Shown here piece after piece: positions 37,103 through 45,141 of a DNA stretch of 64,000 bases. The position numbers were made by a program, and so were the translations under genes. The stretch is taken from positions 1-64,000 of the forward strand of contig MTLP01000009.1 of the NCBI GenBank assembly GCA_002009975.1, in the 5' to 3' direction. Below the pieces are notes generated by a model. It was not told where the DNA came from and did no database searches. It was given only the letters and a program-made list of their open reading frames with translations. Source of the DNA: Thermococcus sp. JdFR-02 (lineage in GTDB: Archaea; Methanobacteriota_B; Thermococci; Thermococcales; Thermococcaceae). Each line of letters opens with the position of its first letter. Positions within the stretch are counted from its first letter, which is position 1.

Positions 37103-37616
37103 AGTTTATTTCTTTCATTAATTGTTCATAAAATTCCTCTTTATAGACATCTGGATATTGCATTATATACTCATATTGCTTCTTTAGGATATTGTAGTGA
37201 TTGACTTCCATATCTGCAAGCATGTTGAGGAGGAGTTTTGTTTCTTCATTTGCGGCGAATTGAGATAACTCTCTATACAAAGTTTCACTTGCTTTTTCAG
37301 CTTGCATGGCTATTTCATAAACTTCATCAAGGTTTAAATCCTGTTTACTAACTACTTCTGCCATTTTCTCTGTTATAACCTTAAATTCACCCATCGCTTT
37401 TAATTCAATCATCACTGGTTCTCTTTCTCTACTTCCAAACCTTTCCATCATTCTTTTAATTATTTGTTTATGTTTATCCTCTTCTTTAGCCAGAAATAGA
37501 AGCTCATCTCTTATAATATCACTTTTTGTCAAAGAAGCCATTTTTTCATAAGCTTCTTTTGTTCTGATCTCGGCATTTAGGGCAATATCAAAAACTTCAG
37601 CATCAGAGATTTTCAT
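37092..37616 (-). CDS. Ferritin-like (rubrerythrin-type) protein
   Basis: 174 aa. NAEIRTKEAYEKMA and AKEEDKHKQIIKRM (ExxH) form the first helix pair; MQAEKASETLYREL and ADMEVNHYNILKKQ (ExxH) form the second, with a C-terminal extension. No rubredoxin domain. The full diiron ligand set is kept. ATG 37616 follows GGTGA. Peroxidase or iron-handling function is inferred from family and location. Confidence 0.83.
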   Translation of the reverse strand: MKISDAEVFDIALNAEIRTKEAYEKMASLTKSDIIRDELLFLAKEEDKHKQIIKRMMERFGSREREPVMIELKAMGEFKVITEKMAEVVSKQDLNLDEVYEIAMQAEKASETLYRELSQFAANEETKLLLNMLADMEVNHYNILKKQYEYIMQYPDVYKEEFYEQLMKEINFNF

Positions 37617-37836
37617 ACCAGTCACCATAGTTTTATATTAACTTAGACATATTAATATTTTTGGGAATAGCAGTTGTATTTGTAAGTTCCAGAGTGCTGC
37701 ATTTCTGTTTTTAGAGATTTTTTGGTTTTTTGAGACTTCATTCAATGTTTGCATGTTTCCCAGAAAAGGTTATATATTGAAATATTTCTATTTGAAATGT
37801 TAGAGAACAATAATGTATTTCAAGGAGAGTGATATT

Positions 37837-38541
37837 ATGACCCGTATTTCTACGGGAATAGAAGGTTTGGACAAGATGCTTAAAGGTGGTTTAATCCCTG
37901 GGAGGTCTTACCTTATAAAGGGCGGTCCTGGAACCGGTAAGACCACCTTAGCTATTCACTTCTTAATGGAAGGTATAAAAAATGGTGAAAAAGTGCTGTA
38001 TATAACCCTTGAAGAGCCATTGGATATCCTCAAGCAAGATATGAAAAAGCTGGGCTTTGATATTGATAATCCCCTTTTCATGGGAATTGATGCAACACCA
38101 GTTGGAGAGAGAACGCATATATTTGAAGGAACTCACTATGAAGAATTCGCAAAAAGTTTTGGCGAGCTTGTAAAAGCTATAAAGGAGAGGCTGGATACTG
38201 AGAAGTTTACAAGAGTTGTTATAGATCCGATAACTATGGTAAAGTTGACGATAGAGAACAAGCTTGAATATAGGCGGACGTTTATAGGCTTTTTAAAGGA
38301 TCTTGCAAAGTATAATGTTACGCTACTCATAACTTCCGAGCTTCATGAGACTGATCTTGAAGATTACTTAGTTAGCGGGGTAATAGAACTCAAAACGTAT
38401 GAAATTGCAGGAAAGGTTGTTAGGGGGATTAAAATCTTAAAATTTAGAGGGAGCTCATTTGATGAGCAGATAAGACCTTACAGGCTTACAGATAAAGGTA
38501 TTGAAATTTATAGTGAGGAGAATATATTTGTTGGGGATTAA
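37837..38541 (+). CDS. KaiC-like RecA-superfamily ATPase
   Basis: 234 aa single-domain KaiC-like ATPase. Walker A is GGPGTGKTT (about residue 26), the catalytic Glu pair is in ITLEEP, and the Walker B-like strand is RVVIDPITMV. ATG 37837 follows GTGAT; GGTTATATATTG near 37769 is the probable TATA box. The next three genes are packed against it. Related archaeal KaiC proteins act in signalling (for example FlaH); this one's role is unknown. Confidence 0.88.
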   Translation: MTRISTGIEGLDKMLKGGLIPGRSYLIKGGPGTGKTTLAIHFLMEGIKNGEKVLYITLEEPLDILKQDMKKLGFDIDNPLFMGIDATPVGERTHIFEGTHYEEFAKSFGELVKAIKERLDTEKFTRVVIDPITMVKLTIENKLEYRRTFIGFLKDLAKYNVTLLITSELHETDLEDYLVSGVIELKTYEIAGKVVRGIKILKFRGSSFDEQIRPYRLTDKGIEIYSEENIFVGD

Positions 38542-38543
38542 GG

Positions 38544-39146
38544 ATGGAGATTGGGATCCCAAAGCTTGATGAGCTGCTTGGGGAAATTGAGGAGGGCAAT
38601 ATTCTTTTACTCGAAACTATTGGAACTTTGGGGGAGGAAATAGTCCTTGAAATGCTAAAGAAAAATAAAGAAAATGCTGTCGCTTTTGTGACAAAGAAGA
38701 TGCGTGATGAATTCAAGAAAATTCCAGAGCTGGCTAATGTAAAATTAATAGTGCTTGGAGAAGACGTATTTCCAGAGGAACTTTATGCTATCTCCTTTAA
38801 ACTTAGAAATCTATTTGAAGGAGCTCACGTTGGATTTTTCCTTTTACACCCCCTTTTAGTTTTTCACCCTCCTACCACTGTTTACAAGTTCTTTTCGGAG
38901 ATTGCTTCAATAGTTCAGGAAAAGAAAGTAGTGCTAACTGCAATCATTGATAAGCGTCTTGTGGATGAGAGAACCCTTGCAATGTTTGAGAATTTAGCTA
39001 CATATGTCATTGATATTGTAGAGCTCATTCAAGGATTTAAGATCACAAGAGGATTAAGAATTAAAAAGTCTCCAAAAGGGAATACTGGATTTTATAAATT
39101 TGAGATTAGAGACGGGAAGATTGTTATAGGTGAGTTAATTGGATGA
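38544..39146 (+). CDS. DUF257-type KaiC-like protein lacking the P-loop
   Basis: 200 aa. The N-terminus (MEIGIPKLDELLGEIEEGNI) parallels that of the upstream KaiC (ISTGIEGLDKMLKGGLIPGR), but the nucleotide loop is lost: ETIGTLGEE replaces GGPGTGKTT. The later strand LTAIIDKRLVDE and a C-terminal GFYKFEIRDGKI also track the RecA fold. Known as a Thermococcales DUF257 protein; a non-catalytic partner of the KaiC is inferred. Starts 2 bases after the KaiC stop. Confidence 0.75.
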   Translation: MEIGIPKLDELLGEIEEGNILLLETIGTLGEEIVLEMLKKNKENAVAFVTKKMRDEFKKIPELANVKLIVLGEDVFPEELYAISFKLRNLFEGAHVGFFLLHPLLVFHPPTTVYKFFSEIASIVQEKKVVLTAIIDKRLVDERTLAMFENLATYVIDIVELIQGFKITRGLRIKKSPKGNTGFYKFEIRDGKIVIGELIG

Positions 39147-39768
39147 ATTTATGTATGTGGTTGTGCTCCTGCAGTTTGTGTTTCTGATAGGATTAGTTTA
39201 TACTCTCCGCATTGAGTTTATTTTGAATAGATACAGCAAGAAAGTGAAAATATTTGCCATTCTGCAGACTATTGGAAGCTGTCTACTGATTGTTGGGATT
39301 TTGGGTTATACCTCAATCACGTATCTGAGTCTTTTCTCTGCAAATAAGCTTTTCTTTATTCTCCTAACGTATATGGGAGCTGCAATTATGATGATACCGT
39401 GTAAATTCTTAAAGCTATTTAAAATAGACAAAGAATTTGTAGCTCAACTTGCTGTAATATTGGTGTTTATGATTTATGCATTCCTTGTTGGTACATCTTA
39501 CAGCGATATTTTCCTTGGAGCAATTGGTATCATTATAATATCCCTGATAAGATCCCTTATCTCAATACGTGCCTTATCAATATTTTTAAAAACTGCTCTT
39601 AGGTTAGCTTCTTGGTTGATAGTTGTTCAAACTTGGGTAAATCCATTAATTCCTGAGACTCCAGTTACATGTGAGCATTTTCTTGCCCTCTTCACTTATT
39701 TTATGAGTCTTCTTTTTTGGCAATACTCTGCAATTAGAATTCACAAGTGCATAAGGGGGTGGATGTGA
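39139..39768 (+). CDS. Polytopic membrane protein (about seven spans)
   Basis: 209 aa, almost wholly hydrophobic with about seven spans (VVVLLQFVFLIGLVYTL, ILQTIGSCLLIVGILGY, FFILLTYMGAAIMMIP, LAVILVFMIYAFLVG, GAIGIIIISLIRSLI and others). No transporter motif; the layout resembles membrane sensor domains. TTG 39139 has AGGTGAG four bases upstream; ATG 39151 is the alternative. It overlaps the previous gene by 8 bp and the next by 1 bp. Confidence 0.72.
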   Translation: MDEFMYVVVLLQFVFLIGLVYTLRIEFILNRYSKKVKIFAILQTIGSCLLIVGILGYTSITYLSLFSANKLFFILLTYMGAAIMMIPCKFLKLFKIDKEFVAQLAVILVFMIYAFLVGTSYSDIFLGAIGIIIISLIRSLISIRALSIFLKTALRLASWLIVVQTWVNPLIPETPVTCEHFLALFTYFMSLLFWQYSAIRIHKCIRGWM

Positions 39769-40358
39769 TGGGATGTTATTCTATTCATGATATCGCTGAC
39801 TTAATCTTTGGTGTTTTTATTCTCATGTGGTACTATTATAACAGAAAAATCGGAAGAAATATCTGGATAGCATTGATTGCTGGATTAATTTTCATTTTAA
39901 CATCACTTTTTTATAATTTTCTTGCTGAATACATCGTCGATATATTGGAATTTTCTGGCTCAGTCCTTTTCCTCTTTCTCTTTGCAAGATTTTTTGAAGA
40001 AACTATCACAGGAGGAAATATTATTAAAGAGGCAGTTGGGGTTTTAGTTATAGCGTTTCTCCTTTTTCTATTTGCCTACATGAAAGGTGTGCAAGGAGCA
40101 TACACTCTTGTACAAGCTGTCATTTTAACATGGATAGGACTTAAACTCTTTAGGAATATTGAGAGGTTTGATATGGGGGACAGAGCGATTTTGTCGCTTA
40201 TAATAACATTTTCTGTATCAAGTGGGGTGTCAAGGATTTTGGATTTGCTAATTCTAAGTGATTTCTTTTATTTTGGTGCAGTATTTCTTTTATTGCTCTC
40301 TATTAGTGAAAAGATGTACATTTCAATGCCGAGGCCTTCTAACTTTTTTAAACGTTAA
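39768..40358 (+). CDS. Polytopic membrane protein (about seven spans)
   Basis: 196 aa with about seven hydrophobic spans (IADLIFGVFILMWYY, IWIALIAGLIFILTSLFY, FSGSVLFLFLFARFF, AVGVLVIAFLLFLFAY and others), similar in layout to its upstream neighbour, so perhaps a diverged duplicate. ATG 39768 overlaps that gene's stop (TGATG). Last gene of the KaiC cassette; a membrane partner or sensor for the KaiC pair is inferred. Confidence 0.72.
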   Translation: MGCYSIHDIADLIFGVFILMWYYYNRKIGRNIWIALIAGLIFILTSLFYNFLAEYIVDILEFSGSVLFLFLFARFFEETITGGNIIKEAVGVLVIAFLLFLFAYMKGVQGAYTLVQAVILTWIGLKLFRNIERFDMGDRAILSLIITFSVSSGVSRILDLLILSDFFYFGAVFLLLLSISEKMYISMPRPSNFFKR

Positions 40359-40390
40359 TCTTAATTACCTAGAACATATTACTTTGTTTC

Positions 40391-40636
40391 ATGAACATTT
40401 TCATTCCTCTAATCGTTGGTGTAGTAACAGGCTATATATTCAGGGAAAAGCTAAAATACAACTTGGATAAACCCATGAGTGCAACTCTTCTATTCCTTAT
40501 ATTCTTCATGGGAGTAGAGGCTGGAAGAGTTGAGATAAAAGCCATGTCTCTCTTTGTAACCTCTATCATATTTGCCTTTTTCACAATATTGGGGAGCTTG
40601 CTTTTTTCTTTACTTTTGGGAGGGAAGCTAAGATGA
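40391..40636 (+). CDS. LysO-family exporter, N-terminal piece (DUF340)
   Basis: 81 aa with three hydrophobic spans: IFIPLIVGVVTGYIF, SATLLFLIFFMGVEAG and FVTSIIFAFFTILGSLLF. This corresponds to the N-terminal third of LysO/YbjE lysine exporters. The FFMGVEAG motif matches IIGLEIG in the partner. Its stop overlaps the next gene by 4 bp. In many bacteria both parts are one ~300-residue protein, so the exporter is split here. Confidence 0.8.
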   Translation: MNIFIPLIVGVVTGYIFREKLKYNLDKPMSATLLFLIFFMGVEAGRVEIKAMSLFVTSIIFAFFTILGSLLFSLLLGGKLR

Positions 40637-41217
40637 ACTTTCTTTATTTGGTTTTGATTTCACTTTTTGCAGGACTTTTAGTTGGCAAATACACATCCTA
40701 TGAATTTGGGGATTTGGCATTGTTAATGCTCTATCTCTTAATCTTCATAATTGGATTGGAGATAGGTAAAAGCAGAGGAGTGAAAAGAGAGATTAAGAAG
40801 CTTGGTAAAATAGCTTTGATCTTACCATTGGCAACCATCATTGGCTCTTTGCTTGGAGGAGCTTTTGCCTCTTTTTTACTTAGATTTCCATTGAAATGGG
40901 GAATAGCAGTTTCAGCGGGTTTTGGGTGGTACAGCTTAACGGGACCATTATTAGCAGCATTTTCGCCTATTTATGGTGTGATTGGATTTTTAGCTAACCT
41001 AACAAGGGAGATATTTACGATAATATTCTATCCTCTTGTTATAAAGAGGGTTCCAAAGGAATTGGCAGTTTCTATGGGTGGAGCAACAACTATGGATTCC
41101 ACTTTGCCAGTTTTAGTAAAGTTTGGAGGCAAAGAGATAACGATAATTGCCTTTATTCATGGATTCATTTTAACAGCTATAGCACCATTTTTAATATCAT
41201 TAATTGCACAGCTTTGA
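40633..41217 (+). CDS. LysO-family exporter, main piece (DUF340)
   Basis: 194 aa with about six spans, including LLIFIIGLEIGKSRGVKREI and the family hallmark AGFGWYSLTGPLLAAFSP. The later ANLTREIFTIIFYPL and GGATTMDSTLPVLVKFGG are also conserved in LysO. The known role of LysO is lysine or antimetabolite export across the cytoplasmic membrane. Translationally coupled to the 81-aa piece (ATGA overlap), presumably forming a heteromeric transporter. Confidence 0.85.
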   Translation: MNFLYLVLISLFAGLLVGKYTSYEFGDLALLMLYLLIFIIGLEIGKSRGVKREIKKLGKIALILPLATIIGSLLGGAFASFLLRFPLKWGIAVSAGFGWYSLTGPLLAAFSPIYGVIGFLANLTREIFTIIFYPLVIKRVPKELAVSMGGATTMDSTLPVLVKFGGKEITIIAFIHGFILTAIAPFLISLIAQL

Positions 41218-41288
41218 CAAGATGGAAACCATTAAATTTATAAATTCGAACATTTTAGTTTTATTTACAAACTATTGGAGGTGTTTGT

Positions 41289-41468
41289 ATGGATAATGAA
41301 GAATTGGTTTTGGAGGCTATGAAAAAAGCCGGAAAGCCTTTGAGGAGTAAAGAAATAGCGGAACTTACGGGTTTACCAAAGAAGGAAGTTGATAAAATAA
41401 TCAAGGTTCTTAAAAAAGAGGGCAAGATATCATCACCAAAGAGATGCTACTATGCTCCTGTGGAGTGA
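41289..41468 (+). CDS. Small winged-helix DNA-binding protein
   Basis: 59 aa: MDNEELVLEAMKKAGKPLRS then a recognition helix (IAELTGLPKKEVDKIIKVLK) and a short wing (GKISSPKRCYYAP). Compact wHTH, a probable transcription regulator. GGAGGTG precedes ATG. TTTATAAATTCGAACA (41237-41252) forms its promoter and shares TTCGAACA with the peroxiredoxin promoter. It ends at base 41468, adjacent to the convergent ferritin-like gene. Confidence 0.75.
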   Translation: MDNEELVLEAMKKAGKPLRSKEIAELTGLPKKEVDKIIKVLKKEGKISSPKRCYYAPVE

Positions 41469-42062
41469 TTATTGATCTCTTGTCTCTCTGTTTTTTAGTA
41501 ACTCTTTTAGAAGTTCTTGGAAATCCTGTTCTGCTTTGATCTTTTTATAGAACTCGTATTCGCTCTTAACAAACTTATAATGTTCTAGTTCATCCTCTGC
41601 AAGCTCTAAAAATATTCTTTTATGTACTGGATCGCGCATCTGTTTTTCTAAAAATGTGTAAACTTCTTTTGCAAGTCTTTCTGAATCCATAGCAGTCTCC
41701 AGCACATTCAAATAATCTCTCACTGTGTCTAACTTACAGTTACATTCTTCAAATGGTTTTATCCAAGTCTCAATATGGATTTCTGTGGGTCTTTCATTTG
41801 GAAAGAGCTCTTTGAATATCTGGGAAACCTTTTCATCATGAGATTTTTCAGTTTCAAGGAACTGTTTAAACTTATTTTTTAAATACGGCTCATCGATTTT
41901 CTTGTATAGGAAGGCATATAATCTTGTTGCATCCCTTTCCCCTTTTATTGCATAGCTGAGAATATCCTTGAGAGGCAATTTTGAAATTTTCTTTAAGGTC
42001 TCTCTTATTTTTTCCTCAGCCTCTCCCTCTTCCATAAAGTAATCTATAGGCTTTTTCTTCAT
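41469..42062 (-). CDS. Ferritin-like protein with rubrerythrin-type ligands
   Basis: 197 aa. IKGERDATRLYAFLYK and LETEKSHDEKVSQI (ExxH) form half one; ETAMDSERLAKEVYTFLE and AEDELEHYKFVKSE (ExxH) form half two. Flanking N- and C-terminal charged extensions and one CNCK cysteine pair lie between the halves. Closest in layout to the protein at 61340. GGTGA precedes ATG. Divergent from the flavodiiron protein gene, suggesting shared oxygen-related control. Confidence 0.82.
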   Translation of the reverse strand: MKKKPIDYFMEEGEAEEKIRETLKKISKLPLKDILSYAIKGERDATRLYAFLYKKIDEPYLKNKFKQFLETEKSHDEKVSQIFKELFPNERPTEIHIETWIKPFEECNCKLDTVRDYLNVLETAMDSERLAKEVYTFLEKQMRDPVHKRIFLELAEDELEHYKFVKSEYEFYKKIKAEQDFQELLKELLKNRETRDQ

Positions 42063-42205
42063 AATCTTTTCACCATATCACCCTTTGTGATAAAATAGTT
42101 TTTTTGATTTAAAACTTTTTGTTTGGCAGATTTAGACTAAAAATACTAAATTGCGGAGATCCCTATATTTTGGAGGTTATGTAAGAATAAAGCTTATAAA
42201 ATTTC

Positions 42206-42219
42206 ATGACACATGTCAT
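42206..42219. promoter_or_regulatory. ATGACA-N2-TGTCAT palindrome in the flavodiiron promoter
   Basis: ATGACACATGTCAT has perfect 6-bp arms around CA. It begins 3 bp after TATAAAAT (about 42195-42202) and ends just before the Shine-Dalgarno, so a bound protein would block initiation. Likely an operator for the flavodiiron gene; the regulator is unknown. Confidence 0.5.
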
Positions 42220-42233
42220 AATAGGTGATGAAA

Positions 42234-43406
42234 ATGATAGGGAGTTTTGAAGTGAAAAAGAACATTTATTGGGTTGGAACAATTGATCCAGCTAAGAAAG
42301 TGTTTGATCTAGTAATTGATTCTCCTTATGGAACAACCTATAACTCTTACTTAATTTTAGATGAAAAGAGGGTTCTTATAGACACTACAGAAGAAAAATT
42401 GGCTAAAGAGTGGCTTGAGAAAATTGAAAATGTCATTCCAGCTGAAGAAATAAATTATGTTGTCATTAATCACGTAGAGCCAGATCACAGTGCGGGTCTA
42501 AAGTTATTGCTAGAGAAGAATCCTAATGTTACGGTAATTGCAACACCTCAAGCGAAAATACTCTTGAAGGAGGTAGTTAATAGGGATTTCAATTTTATGC
42601 CAGCAAAAGATGGAATGGAGCTTAAAATAGGAAAAAGAACCCTGAAATTTATTCAAATGCCATTTTGGCATTGGCCCGAGACTATGATGACATATTTAGT
42701 TGAAGATAAGATTTTGTTCCCATGTGACGGCTTTGGTTCAAATTACTTTGAAGAGAGCTTCTTTTATAGCAAGATACAACAAAAAGAAACTTATTGGAGG
42801 GAGTTCTGGAAGTACTTTAGGTTTGTTTTGGCACCCTTTAGGAAATTCATAATTCAAGGTCTTGAGAAGCTTAAAGGATTAGAAATTGAGATGATTGCTC
42901 CATCTCACGGTGTCATTATAGACACAAGGGAAGGAATAGAAAAAGCTTTTGAGGTATATGAAGAGTTTTTGAAGAAGCCAAGGAATAAGATTATAATAGC
43001 TTATGCGAGTGCCCATGGAAACGTTGAGAAAATTGCAAAAGCTATTCATGAGGAAATCGGTGGAGAGCTTTTGGATTTAGCTTATGCAAGCAGAGAGGAG
43101 GTTTTAGAAAAGATCGATAGTGCCAAAGCAATATTCTTTGGAGCACCTACTTTGAACGGCATGACTGCGCCTCAGACTTTAGAGGCAATGATCCTCTTAG
43201 GTTTGACGCCTGATTGGAGGGGTAAGAGAATAGCTCTCTTTGGTTCTTATGGATGGAGTGGTGAAGGAATTCCACTTCTTGAAGAGGTTGCAAAGAAAAT
43301 GCGCTTGAAGCTCTATCAGCCCAGCTTTAGAGTAAAATTTGCTCCAAGTGAGGAAGAAATCGAGAAAGCCAAGAAATGGGCAAGGGCTTTTATTGAAACC
43401 CCTTAG
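42234..43406 (+). CDS. Flavodiiron protein (rubredoxin:oxygen/NO oxidoreductase, FprA-type)
   Basis: 390 aa. The metallo-beta-lactamase domain has diiron ligands NHVEPDHSAG (HxExD-H), FWHWPET (His), FPCDGFGS (Asp) and APSHG (His). A flavodoxin domain follows, with the FMN loop IIAYASAHGNVEKIA and AFFG...NGMTAP-type second loop. It reduces O2 to water (or NO to N2O) with electrons from rubredoxin. ATG 42234 follows AGGTGAT; GTG 42225 lies in that signal. Completes the rubredoxin-dependent oxygen defence. Confidence 0.94.
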   Translation: MIGSFEVKKNIYWVGTIDPAKKVFDLVIDSPYGTTYNSYLILDEKRVLIDTTEEKLAKEWLEKIENVIPAEEINYVVINHVEPDHSAGLKLLLEKNPNVTVIATPQAKILLKEVVNRDFNFMPAKDGMELKIGKRTLKFIQMPFWHWPETMMTYLVEDKILFPCDGFGSNYFEESFFYSKIQQKETYWREFWKYFRFVLAPFRKFIIQGLEKLKGLEIEMIAPSHGVIIDTREGIEKAFEVYEEFLKKPRNKIIIAYASAHGNVEKIAKAIHEEIGGELLDLAYASREEVLEKIDSAKAIFFGAPTLNGMTAPQTLEAMILLGLTPDWRGKRIALFGSYGWSGEGIPLLEEVAKKMRLKLYQPSFRVKFAPSEEEIEKAKKWARAFIETP

Positions 43407-43442
43407 CTTCTTTTTCTTTGCCCTTTCTTAAATCCAAAAATG

Positions 43443-43540
43443 TTTTAAAGGTTTATGCCAAAGGGGTTCACGCAATGTAATAGCTCATGGCTCGGGGTAT
43501 CCGCTAGAGAGCCTACCGAGCCCTTGCGGAGGTGGAGAGA
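43443..43540 (+). promoter_or_regulatory. Promoter and folded leader of the L44e-S27e-aIF2alpha-Nop10 operon
   Basis: TTTTAAAG (43443-43450) predicts a start near 43471. From there CGCAA (43471-43475) can pair with TTGCG (43524-43528), which abuts the Shine-Dalgarno GGAGGTG (43528-43534). Inside, GGCTCGG (43489-43495) pairs exactly with CCGAGCC (43516-43522). The ~70-base leader is the only GC-rich non-coding patch here without guide-RNA boxes. A translation-control element is inferred. Confidence 0.5.
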
Positions 43541-43825
43541 GTGAAGTTTCCAAAGAAAATAAGAACATACTGTCCCTACTGTAAAAAGCACACTATTCAC
43601 ACAGTTGAGAAAGTGAAAAAGAGACCAAGAAGTGAGCTTAGTGCTGGTCAAAGAAGATTCAGGAGAATCCTTAAAGGTTACAAAGGTTTCCCAAGACCAA
43701 AGCCAGAGGGAAGAGAAAAGCCAGTCAAAAAGCTAGACCTAAGATACAGATGTACTGTATGTAAGAAAGCCCACACAAGAGGAGAAGGGTTCAGGGTAAA
43801 GAAGTTCGAACTTGTTGAGAGGTGA
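43541..43825 (+). CDS. rpl44e: Ribosomal protein L44e
   Basis: 94 aa large-subunit protein. Zinc-binding [15 protein letters not shown] near the N-terminus and [21 protein letters not shown] near the C-terminus, with the basic middle [16 protein letters not shown] 43541 gives the family start [14 protein letters not shown] and lies six bases after GGAGGTG. GTG 43532 overlaps that signal and is rejected. First gene of a translation operon. Confidence 0.96.
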   Translation: MKFPKKIRTYCPYCKKHTIHTVEKVKKRPRSELSAGQRRFRRILKGYKGFPRPKPEGREKPVKKLDLRYRCTVCKKAHTRGEGFRVKKFELVER

Positions 43826-43830
43826 GAGCA

Positions 43831-44028
43831 ATGGAGCTTCCTAAGAATCTAATTCCAATGCCAAAATCAAGATTTTTGAGGGTTAAGTGTATCGACTGTG
43901 GAAACGAGCAAATTGTATTCAGTAATCCAGCTACAAAGGTCCGCTGCTTAGTTTGTGGTGCAACATTGGTTGAGCCAACAGGTGGTAAGGGAATAATCAA
44001 AGCGAAAATAATTGAAGTCCTTGAGTGA
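43831..44028 (+). CDS. rps27e: Ribosomal protein S27e
   Basis: 65 aa small-subunit zinc-ribbon protein: [16 protein letters not shown] and [21 protein letters not shown] 43831 follows GAGGTGAG, five bases after L44e. Full length; standard neighbour of L44e in archaea. Confidence 0.96.
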   Translation: MELPKNLIPMPKSRFLRVKCIDCGNEQIVFSNPATKVRCLVCGATLVEPTGGKGIIKAKIIEVLE

Positions 44029-44133
44029 CTTCTCTTTTAATATATTTTGCTTTTCTCCAATTTGCGAAACTTTAAAAAGTTCTACAGTTAACAATCCAAA
44101 AGGGTTAATAAAATTAGAACGGGGATGATGAAG

Positions 44134-44961
44134 ATGCCAAGGAGAGCTAAGGATTTTCCTGAAGAAGGAGAGTTTGTGGTTGCTACGGTAAAGAACATTC
44201 ACCATTATGGTGCGTTCCTTTCATTGGATGAATACCCTGGAAAAGAGGGGTTTATGCATATCAGTGAAGTTGCTCCAACATGGGTAAAGAACATTAGGGA
44301 TTACTTGAAAGAAGGACAAAAGATAGTTGCAAAGGTCATTAGGGTTGATCCTTCAAAGGGACACATAGATTTGAGCTTAAAGCGTGTAACTCAGCAGCAA
44401 AGGAAAGCAAAGCTTCAAGAATTCAAGAGGGCTCAAAAAGCTGAGAATCTATTAAAGATGGTTGCTGAGAGAATAGGAAAGAGCTTTGAAGATGCTTGGA
44501 AAGAGGTATGGGTCCCCCTAGAAGAGGAATATGGAGAGGTTTATGCTGCCTTTGAAGATGCAGCTCAAAATGGAAAGGAGGTTTTGGAAGGATTAATTCC
44601 AGAAGAGTGGATTGAGCCACTTTATGAGATAATTAAGAGTTATGTTGAAATTCCAACCGTTACAATTGATGCTGAGCTTGAAATAACGGTTCCAACGTCA
44701 AATGGAATTGAAGTTATTAGAGAGGCATTGATTAGGGCGAGAAACAGAATTAATGAGATAAAAGATATTGAAGCAAAGATAACCTATTTGGGTGCCCCAA
44801 GATACAGGATTGATATTGTTGCACCAGATTATCTTACTGCTGAAAAAGTTATGGAAGATATTGCTGCAGAGATTCTTGATGTCATAAAGAAGGCTGGTGG
44901 AGAAGCTACATTTATTAGGAAGGAAAAGAGAATTAAGAAAATTAAGAGGAGAGAGAAATGA
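44134..44961 (+). CDS. Translation initiation factor aIF2, alpha subunit
   Basis: 275 aa subunit of the heterotrimer that brings initiator Met-tRNA to the ribosome. The N-terminal S1/OB domain (VVATVKNIHHYGAFLSLDEY, GFMHISEVA, LSLKRVTQQQRKAK) is followed by a helical domain and the alpha-beta C-terminal domain (SNGIEVIREALIRARNRI). ATG 44134 gives the family start MPRRAKDFPEEGEFVVATV. The stop overlaps Nop10 by 4 bp. Confidence 0.95.
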   Translation: MPRRAKDFPEEGEFVVATVKNIHHYGAFLSLDEYPGKEGFMHISEVAPTWVKNIRDYLKEGQKIVAKVIRVDPSKGHIDLSLKRVTQQQRKAKLQEFKRAQKAENLLKMVAERIGKSFEDAWKEVWVPLEEEYGEVYAAFEDAAQNGKEVLEGLIPEEWIEPLYEIIKSYVEIPTVTIDAELEITVPTSNGIEVIREALIRARNRINEIKDIEAKITYLGAPRYRIDIVAPDYLTAEKVMEDIAAEILDVIKKAGGEATFIRKEKRIKKIKRREK

Positions 44962-45137
44962 GGTGGCGCATTAGGAGATGCTCAAATTGTGGGAGATATA
45001 CTTTAAAAGAAGTTTGTCCAGCTTGTGGGGGCGAGACCAAGATAGCCCATCCTCCAAAATTTTCTCCTGAAGATCCCTATGGGGAGTATAGGAGAAGGCT
45101 TAAGAGAGAGTTGTTAGGAATTAAAAGTGGAAGGTGA
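44958..45137 (+). CDS. nop10: H/ACA RNP protein Nop10
   Basis: 59 aa: starts MRWRIRRCSNCGRYTLKEVC and has zinc ligands CSNCG and CPACGG, then the conserved HPPKFSPEDPYGEYRRRLKR tail that packs on Cbf5. ATGA overlap with the aIF2-alpha stop. It is the partner of the three H/ACA guide RNAs found in this window. Its end carries the Shine-Dalgarno of the next gene. Confidence 0.95.
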   Translation: MRWRIRRCSNCGRYTLKEVCPACGGETKIAHPPKFSPEDPYGEYRRRLKRELLGIKSGR

Positions 45138-45141
45138 TTTT

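Noticed and set aside
44120-44165. GATGATGA followed by CTGA near the aIF2-alpha start, resembling C and D boxes
   Set aside because: Lies across the start of a conserved coding region with no C'/D' pair; explained by codons for Met, Lys and the Shine-Dalgarno.
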